Source: G965116155 sp965116155
GTDB taxonomy: Bacteria > Bdellovibrionota > Bdellovibrionia > Bdellovibrionales > UBA1609
Assembly (NCBI GenBank): GCA_965116155.1
Contig: OZ220488.1
Location: 496,001 to 560,000 of the forward strand
Direction of reading: 5' to 3'
Length of the DNA stretch: 64,000 nucleotides
Shown: positions 58,797 to 64,000 of the stretch, in pieces
Layout: each line of letters begins with the position of its first letter
How positions within the stretch are numbered: position 1 is the stretch's first letter
Made by a program: the position numbers and the translations under genes
The notes under the pieces: model-generated
Told to the model about the DNA's origin: nothing
The model's database searches: none
What the model saw: the letters and a program-made list of their open reading frames with translations, nothing else

Positions 58797-59262
58797 AAGG
58801 ACTAATAAAATTCTCTGGGATAAAGTGCGTAAGCATAAAAGTGTTAGTGAGGATACCCTGGCCAGAGAGCGCAGCCTATGGACGCACCTTTAGGTGCGCC
58901 AGGCAAGCGGCCTAAGCCAGGGTGCCCTCACGTGCTGGATAAAGCGGCGGCGCACTAGGTTAAGTGAGTTTGGACGCTTTGGGGTTAGAGAGCCCCCAAA
59001 GCTATCGGCGCGTTGATAGCTGTCTAGCGCGCAAAAACACCTTGAGTGGGAACCTCTCTTGCCACCTTGGCTGGCGCCCCTTGCAGGGGCTGCCAAGGTG
59101 GCTGCACTTCTGATCAAAGTGTTTTTGCTGGCGCTTTTATCCTTACGGAATAAGCGTCCCACAGAAAATGTTGCGGCCTATGAAGCTACTATGGCCCTGC
59201 GGACTTGGGTGTTCTCTAAACCCAAGGCCGCGACACTCTCGTCAAAGCCACGTGCGTTGCTT
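58797..59262. repeat. Modular palindromic repeat, copy 11
   Basis: Starts AAGGACTAATAAAATTCTCTGGGATAAAG. It includes the GTGAGGATACCCTGG/CCAGGGTGCCCTCAC stem, the GTTAAGTGAGTTTGGACGC module (58956-59020), the CACCTTGAG...ATCAAAGTGTTTTT module around a GCCACCTTGG/CCAAGGTGGC hairpin, and the CTTGGGT/ACCCAAG hairpin (59204-59226). It merges into the leader of ankyrin gene 5. Confidence 0.75.
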
Positions 59263-59361
59263 AACCACAAAACAAGTGCTAAACAGAAAACCTAAACAGT
59301 GACCTTCTCTTAAAAATCTGGACTTGATAATGTTAGTGGGTTCGTATTTTAGGAGGGATGT

Positions 59362-59631
59362 ATGGCAAGAGGCAGAAAGTTTAGTGATGGTCAGATTATA
59401 TGTGCCTTGAAGCAATTGGAGAACGGGATTTCGGGCAAAGATCTATGCAGGAGGCTTGAGGTTACAGAGACTACATTGTATCGCTGGAAAAAGCTTTATT
59501 CTGGTATGGATGTGAGTGAAATAAAAGAGCTAAGGAGTTTGAGGGATGAGAATTCAAGGTTGAAGAAAATTGTTGCTAATCTGACTTTAGACAAGCAGAT
59601 GCTGCAGGATGTTCTTGAAAAAAAGTTCTAA
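59362..59631 (+). CDS. IS3-family transposase OrfA
   Basis: An 89-residue protein with an N-terminal helix-turn-helix (FSDGQIICALKQLENGISGKDLCRRLEVTE region) and a C-terminal leucine-rich coiled coil (LRSLRDENSRLKKIVANLTLDKQML). It binds the IS ends and, as the N-terminal part of the frameshift product, starts the transposase. AGGAGGGATGT sits just before the ATG. Confidence 0.93.
   Translation: MARGRKFSDGQIICALKQLENGISGKDLCRRLEVTETTLYRWKKLYSGMDVSEIKELRSLRDENSRLKKIVANLTLDKQMLQDVLEKKF
59619..59625 (+). promoter_or_regulatory. Programmed -1 frameshift site
   Basis: A slippery heptamer A-AAA-AAG in the orfA frame, two codons before the orfA stop. A -1 slip continues directly into the orfB frame (GTT CTA AGA CCT). 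Confidence 0.85.
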
Positions 59632-60503
59632 GACCTTGCATTCGTACCAATGCGGCTAAAGTTTTAATATCTAGGTATAAAGTTTCAGTCAAAAGGGTTT
59701 GCAAGGTCTTAGGGCTCAACAGGGCGTCTTTTTATTATAAGAAGAGGCATAGGCAGAGGTCTAAAAGGGAAGTGATTATGAAGCGTCTTATAGAGCTTTC
59801 TGGGGATCGGCCGAGATTTGGCTATGAGCGTTTGCACGTGCTTTTAATGCGAGAGGGAGTGAAGGTGGCTAGGAATACTCTTTATCGTTACTATGTTTCG
59901 GCAGGGCTTCAGCTTCGTAGAAAGAACAAAAAGAAAAGGGCGAAGCATATACGGCATACTCTGCCACTTGCGGAGCGTCCTCATCAGGTTTGGGCAATGG
60001 ACTTTATGCAAGACAGGCTTCGCGATGGAAAGAAAATTCGTATACTGAATGTATTGGATATTTTTTCGAGAAAATGCATAGGTTCTTTTGTTGACTACGC
60101 AATTGATTCAAGGAAGCTGGTGGGTTTTTTAAATTCCAAGAGGCGCTATTATCCTGTGCCTGAGTTTATACGGGTGGATAATGGGACAGAGTTTACAAGT
60201 AAAAACTTTGATCAATGGGCCTTTGAGAATAAGGTTGAGCTCAGTTATATTGAGCCAGGAAAGCCGAGTCAAAATGGATTTATAGAGAGTTTTAATGGAA
60301 AAATGCGAGACGAGTGCCTTAGGGGAAATTGCTTTTCAAGCTTGGATGATGCTAGATCTATTGTGGAAACGTGGAGAAAAGACTATAACAAATGTAGGCC
60401 GCACTCATCGCTCGGTAACTCTACCCCAGAAGCCTTTATTAACAGCTTTCTAGGGAAAAACAGAGCCAGAGTAAGGCCAAAACTAACTCTGAAATCTGTC
60501 TAA
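59625..60503 (+). CDS. IS3-family transposase OrfB (DDE integrase core)
   Basis: Expressed as an OrfAB fusion by -1 frameshifting; the frame is open from 59625 and an internal GTG start at 59772 could give OrfB alone. After the HTH_21-like region (GDRPRFGYERLHVLLMREG) comes the rve catalytic core: first Asp in VWAMDFMQD, second in RVDNGTEF, and Glu in NGFIESFNGKMRDECL, with the C-terminal RPHSSLGNSTPEAF. All three catalytic residues are present, so it is probably active. Confidence 0.93.
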   Translation, partial: VLRPCIRTNAAKVLISRYKVSVKRVCKVLGLNRASFYYKKRHRQRSKREVIMKRLIELSGDRPRFGYERLHVLLMREGVKVARNTLYRYYVSAGLQLRRKNKKKRAKHIRHTLPLAERPHQVWAMDFMQDRLRDGKKIRILNVLDIFSRKCIGSFVDYAIDSRKLVGFLNSKRRYYPVPEFIRVDNGTEFTSKNFDQWAFENKVELSYIEPGKPSQNGFIESFNGKMRDECLRGNCFSSLDDARSIVETWRKDYNKCRPHSSLGNSTPEAFINSFLGKNRARVRPKLTLKSV

Positions 60504-60599
60504 ACTTTAAGGAAGGGTCACAGCAACAAAAAGCATACTGCGAAATGACTAAAAACGAGGGGTGCCGCCCTATAAGGAACCCTACAAGGAAAAGTTCAA

Positions 60600-61652
60600 A
60601 TGAGAAAGCTTTTGTGTGCGTTTTTGATTTTGTTTTTGTGCTCGTATTCGTATGCTTGGATTGAAGCTGATGAAGCCCCGCGCGATGGCTATTATTGGGG
60701 CAAGCCCCAAGCAGCTAGTGATCCAATAAACTTGCCGGATTCTGTTAAAAATATGCTGGATGAGGAGGTTTTGACAGGCGCTATGCTGCCTCTTTTTTGG
60801 GCCATTAAGCATAAAGATTACGCTCTTGTAAAAACTTTGCTAAACCACAAAATAGACATCAATGCTCAAGATACCCAAGGCCGCACGGCTCTTATGCAGG
60901 CGGTGCAAATGCCTAACTATGCAGATATTGAGACTTTGTTGGGCCATGCCGGCGTTGATATTAACCAAACAGACGACCATGGCAAAACGGCTCTTTTTTG
61001 GGCTGCGCGCAGAGGCAGATTGCACTTTATAAAAACTTTATTAAATAGTGGCATTGATGTTAACGCCAAAGACAAAGGTAGCGATACAGCGCTTATTTGG
61101 GCTGCGTATAACGGGCATGAAGAGGTTGTGCAAGCTCTTTTAGAATGTAAAGATATCGATGTTAACGCCAAGGACGGAGTTGGCTATACAGCACTTATTT
61201 GGGCTGCGTATAACGGGCATGAAGAGGTTGTGCAAGCTCTTTTAGCTCATGAAGATATTGATGTTAACGCCAGGGGCGAATATGGCTATACAGCGCTTAT
61301 TGAGGCTGCGCGCAAAGGGCGTGAAGAGTCTGTGCAGGCTCTTTTGGCTCATGAAGATATTGATGTTAATGCCAGGGGCGAATACGGCCATACAGCGCTT
61401 ATTTGGGCTGCGCGCAGAGGGGATGAAGAATCTGTGCAGGCTCTTTTAACTCATGAAGATATTGATGTTAATGCCAAGGACAAAGGTGGCAATACAGCGC
61501 TTATTGGGGCTGCGCATTACGGGCATGAAGCGCTTGTAGGGATTTTACGAGAGCATGGGGCTATTGATGCTGGCACAATAGAAAAACCGGGCGCTGTGAA
61601 CGTGCTTTTACAGCGTGGCAAATCACTCTGCACAAAGTTATTGCAAAGTTAG
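60600..61652 (+). CDS. Secreted ankyrin-repeat protein 5, paralogue of protein 1
   Basis: A 350-residue protein with a signal peptide (MRKLLCAFLILFLCSYSYAW) and about eight ankyrin repeats. The first half (to about residue 160) is nearly identical in sequence to protein 1; after that the 102-bp units (GATGTTAA at 61056, 61158, 61260, 61362, 61464) differ in the surface loop and first-helix residues (GVGY, GEYG, YNGH, RRGD). A C-terminal tail of about 35 residues differs entirely. Transcription may now come from, or be blocked by, the IS in its leader. TAG stop is the first triplet of repeat copy 12. Confidence 0.9.
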   Translation: MRKLLCAFLILFLCSYSYAWIEADEAPRDGYYWGKPQAASDPINLPDSVKNMLDEEVLTGAMLPLFWAIKHKDYALVKTLLNHKIDINAQDTQGRTALMQAVQMPNYADIETLLGHAGVDINQTDDHGKTALFWAARRGRLHFIKTLLNSGIDVNAKDKGSDTALIWAAYNGHEEVVQALLECKDIDVNAKDGVGYTALIWAAYNGHEEVVQALLAHEDIDVNARGEYGYTALIEAARKGREESVQALLAHEDIDVNARGEYGHTALIWAARRGDEESVQALLTHEDIDVNAKDKGGNTALIGAAHYGHEALVGILREHGAIDAGTIEKPGAVNVLLQRGKSLCTKLLQS

Positions 61653-62217
61653 AGCGCTAGGAAAATGCCATGGGATTAAGCGCATCTTCCTGATAGCACC
61701 TAAAGGTGCGGCCATCTACGAGAGTGTGTACGCTGCGTACCCCTTCGGGGCCCTTCGCTATCGGCGCGTTGATAGCTGTCTAGCGCGCAAAAACACCTTG
61801 AGTGGGAACCTCGCTTGCCACCTTGGCTGGCACCCCTTGCAGGGGCTGCCAATGTGTCTGCTCTGATCAAAGTGTTTTTGCTGGCGCTTTTATCCTTACG
61901 GAATAAGCGTCCCACATGGCATTTTCCGACCTATAAGGCATCTATGACCCTGCGGGATTGTGCGATCGTTAGGCACAAGGCGTCCAGACTTGCGTCAAAG
62001 TCCCGTACGTTGAGCAAACAAAAATTAGAGCGCTAGTAAAATAAAATTGGGCAATAAGAGCCAACTCCAGAGCAGCCTCGTGAGCTATCCAGTTCTCCCT
62101 TGAAATCCTGGGGCTTTTCGCTTGCCACCCGCTTAGCACCCCATAAAGGGGAGCAGGTGGCTACGCTATCCGCCCAAGGTTTCAAGGGGCCACTTTTATG
62201 CTTACGCAGCTCTAACT
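61650..62217. repeat. Modular palindromic repeat, copies 12 and 13 in tandem
   Basis: Copy 12 (61650-62036) starts TAGAGCGCTAG. Its outer stem AAAATGCCATGGGA (61662-61675) pairs with TCCCACATGGCATTTT (61910-61925), and the hairpin TTGTGC/GCACAA lies at 61958-61978. It ends TTAGAGCGCTAG. Copy 13 (to 62217) has the long stem CCTTGAAATCCTGGG/CCCAAGGTTTCAAGG around a GCCACC/GGTGGC hairpin and ends ATGCTTACGCAGCTCTAA beside the stop of the next gene. Confidence 0.75.
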
Positions 62218-63270
62218 TTATTTCTTCTGTACCGAATACTTTTCGAACACACCGTACTCGTGAAGCTTGTTGTATAGGGTTTTAATAGTAATACCCAAAG
62301 CATGCGCCGCACGAGTCTTGTTGCCCGAGAAATAATCCAGCGCCTTAATAATGTACCTTTGCTCCAAGTCGTACAAACTCACCGTAGGGTTGTAGTCGTC
62401 CAGTACCATTCTGGGATTCGACTTGGGGTTTAATACATGTTCTGGCAAGTCCTCTAGCTCCACGCGGTCTTTACCGCGCGCGAGCACCAGCAAACGGTCG
62501 CAGCAGTTTCTAAGCTCCCTCACATTGCCAGGCCACGAATACTCCTGCAAAGCATTTAAAGCCTCCGAACTGAAATTGTACTGTCTGTCTACAAACTCAT
62601 GGCTTTTAATATCGGACTTAGCTAAAAAATACTCCATCAGAGGAACAATATCGCTCTTGCGCTTGCGTAGCGACGGAATATTAAGCGTCACTGTATTGAT
62701 GCGATAAAACAGATCCTCTCTAAAGCTCTGCTTAGCAACACCCTTGGCCAAGCTGCTGTTATTAGCAGCAATAATGCGCACATCGACCCTAACCGGCACC
62801 TTGCCGCCTACACGATAGAAGCTCCCCTCTTGCAAAAAACTTAAAAGCCTCAACTGCGCCTCTAAGCTCATCGCACCTATATGTGACAAAAACACCGTGC
62901 CACCATCGGCTTTTTCTAACAGGCCGGGCTTGTCTGCATAAGCGCCAGGAAAAGCGCCCTTTTCATGCCCAAACAATTCCGATTCCAACGACACCCCACT
63001 AAACGATTCACAATTAAAAGGCAAAAACGCCTTGTCACTCCGGCTGCTCTTAGCATGTATGCCACGGGCTATTAGCTTTTTACCCGTGCCACTCTCACCC
63101 ACTACAACCGTCGCTACATCTGAAACCGCAACGCGGCCCACACACAGCATTAGCTTGCGCATAACCTCAGACTTGTAAACAATTTTGTCCGCACTGCTAT
63201 CAGCCTTGGACTCTTTAGGAGAATAAAACTGATTCCCACCACCAGGAGCTAAAACATACTTAGTAGACAC
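62218..63270 (-). CDS. Degenerate sigma-54-activator-like regulator
   Basis: A 350-residue protein with almost no sensor domain (first 30 residues), an AAA+ domain and a Fis-type helix-turn-helix (NKTRAAHALGITIKTLYNKL). Walker A is kept as GESGTGKK (58-65). The sigma-54 loop GAFTGA reads GAFPGA (Pro108 for Thr) and Walker B, normally LDE, reads LSH (Ser129, His130). The arginine-finger motif FREDLFYRIN is intact. ATP hydrolysis and sigma-54 remodelling should therefore fail, so it may act as a DNA-binding repressor or a nucleotide-sensing partner in mixed hexamers. Compare the intact activator at 36302. Confidence 0.88.
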   Translation of the reverse strand: MSTKYVLAPGGGNQFYSPKESKADSSADKIVYKSEVMRKLMLCVGRVAVSDVATVVVGESGTGKKLIARGIHAKSSRSDKAFLPFNCESFSGVSLESELFGHEKGAFPGAYADKPGLLEKADGGTVFLSHIGAMSLEAQLRLLSFLQEGSFYRVGGKVPVRVDVRIIAANNSSLAKGVAKQSFREDLFYRINTVTLNIPSLRKRKSDIVPLMEYFLAKSDIKSHEFVDRQYNFSSEALNALQEYSWPGNVRELRNCCDRLLVLARGKDRVELEDLPEHVLNPKSNPRMVLDDYNPTVSLYDLEQRYIIKALDYFSGNKTRAAHALGITIKTLYNKLHEYGVFEKYSVQKK

Positions 63271-63665
63271 TTTAAGGCCCTCCTCTTAAGCTACCTGCAA
63301 AGAACATCCACCAGCTCCCCAATGCCAGATACTTTCTATGCGCCTTGTTACCTCCCCCCAGTAAAAACTTCGCAGACCAAAATCCACGGGCTGCGTACCA
63401 GGGTTTATAGCATAAATATTTAATTTAATCAATAAATGCGCTTTATAGCTCCTTTCCATCCTATTTGGCCCAAGGCCCTAAAGCTTCGATTTGAACCTAG
63501 CTGAGTGTGTTTTAGCGCAATTTGTCATAAAATTTTAGTTGATCGCTACTACTTAGCTCTGGGCTTGGCTCCTGGCGCGTTTTGGCATTTTTTGTCGCGC
63601 CAAGCGCTTGCTATAAGGCTCTTAGCAAAACAAAGGCCATAAAAAGGCCCAAAAATTAAGAGGAC
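63271..63665. other. Intergenic region, divergent control region
   Basis: This 395-base gap separates the degenerate regulator from the recombinase. I see no gene. It has AT-rich sequence at 63410-63440, a perfect TGGCGCG/CGCGCCA inverted repeat (63573-63579, 63596-63602) and no clear promoter. Confidence 0.5.
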
Positions 63666-64000
63666 ATGGGGCAAAAACCACTCACCACCGGCACTTTGGC
63701 TCATTTGGCTTGCCTGTATTTGGATCAGCTTTTTAATACCTGCGCCCTAAGACCCCACAGCCTCAAAGGCTACACAGTAGACCTGAATCAGTTTTTTGCC
63801 CTTAAGGGGTTTGAAATTTTTTCCAAAAAAGGCCGGCACCATATTACTAGTAAGACATGGGTCCAAAGTGACAAGAGCATAGATGCCTCAGACGTGCTCA
63901 CGTGGTCACGACAGGCCCAGGCCGTTTGGGGGCCCTTAAGTGCTGCTAGTCGGCAACGCAAAGCCTCTGCCCTTAAGGCGTTTTTTAAATGGTGCCTTAA
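63666..64000 (+). CDS. Tyrosine recombinase (XerC/XerD-like), 5' part
   Basis: The first 111 codons of a gene that runs off the right edge. It starts ATG 63666 with AGAGG close upstream. The visible part is the SAM-like core-binding domain of Xer/phage-type integrases: LACLYLDQLFNTCALRPHSL, GYTVDLNQFFALKG, then SAASRQRKASALKAFFKWCL. The catalytic domain lies outside the window, so XerC, XerD or an element integrase cannot be told apart. Confidence 0.75.
   Translation, partial: MGQKPLTTGTLAHLACLYLDQLFNTCALRPHSLKGYTVDLNQFFALKGFEIFSKKGRHHITSKTWVQSDKSIDASDVLTWSRQAQAVWGPLSAASRQRKASALKAFFKWCL

Larger units (their letters stand above)
59300..60520 (+). mobile_element. IS3-family insertion sequence (1221 bp)
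   Basis: Imperfect terminal inverted repeats: TGACCTTCTCTTAAAAATCT at the left and, reading inward from the right, TGACCCTTCCTTAAAGTTTA. A 3-bp target duplication CAG lies at 59297-59299 and 60521-60523. It encodes overlapping-frame orfA and orfB with a slippery heptamer. Base composition is more AT-rich and codon use differs from neighbours, consistent with recent arrival. It sits in the leader of ankyrin gene 5; the intact form of that leader is visible at 3860-3960. Confidence 0.93.

Noticed and set aside
63488..63497. GATTTGAACC, which reads as a tRNA T-arm on the minus strand
   Set aside because: The flanking bases do not form a T stem and no acceptor or anticodon stem fits.
63510..63545. 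dif-like site near the recombinase (GCGCAATTTGTCATAAAATTTTA)
   Set aside because: Only loosely AT-rich with weak arms; it does not fit the two 11-bp arms and 6-bp centre well enough.

Overview
The window comes from a Gram-negative bacterium. It encodes periplasmic lipoproteins, outer-membrane barrels ending in Phe, a TamA/TamB pair, a TRAP transporter and sigma-54 activators. The gene style (a VKOR-DsbA fusion, monomeric isocitrate dehydrogenase, a ddl-ftsQ-ftsZ string, a CFI-box protein fused to a barrel, many secreted orphans) suggests a lineage of the former Deltaproteobacteria, possibly Bdellovibrionota. That placement is inference only. Five secreted ankyrin-repeat proteins, a secreted phosphodiesterase-fold enzyme and a very large secreted protein suggest life with or on another organism. 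No tRNA, rRNA or CRISPR array was recognised.

Layout. 1-3604: the start of a GspC-like gene and a TAXI/TRAP uptake operon. 3961-13107: ankyrin protein 1, VKOR-DsbA, argS, ankyrin protein 2, a secreted EEP-fold enzyme and a coiled-coil protein. 13395-22907: ferredoxin and TPR/SH3 genes, then aminotransferase-astA-astD-mltG, an RRM protein, monomeric icd and deoC. 22967-28512: a serine-protease homologue that has lost catalytic residues, then rimP-nusA-infB. 28790-31061: an outer-membrane protein and a small secreted protein. 31093-36228: CFI-box/barrel protein, ddl, ftsQ and ftsZ, without ftsA. 36302-46351: an intact sigma-54 activator, a 1519-residue secreted protein and two more ankyrin proteins. 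46852-55623: ruvC-ruvA-ruvB-tamB-tamA. 55773-64000: a secreted orphan, a DUF4143 ATPase under three phased palindromes, a small lipoprotein, an IS3-family element inserted in the leader of ankyrin protein 5, a degenerate sigma-54-type regulator and the start of a tyrosine recombinase.

The most unusual feature is a family of modular, palindromic intergenic repeats at about a dozen places. The copies share termini, and their internal stems differ in sequence between copies while both arms stay complementary, which looks like compensatory change. In five cases the repeat terminus itself supplies the TAG stop codon of the adjoining gene. One collapsed copy lies inside the signal-peptide region of an outer-membrane protein gene. 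I do not recognise this family.

Other points of interest are a sigma-54-type regulator lacking the Walker B acidic residues and the GAFTGA threonine, a trypsin-fold protein lacking Ser and Asp of the triad, an ftsZ with no recognisable C-terminal FtsA/ZipA-binding peptide in a cluster without ftsA, and near-identical 102-bp tandem ankyrin units in two diverging paralogues.
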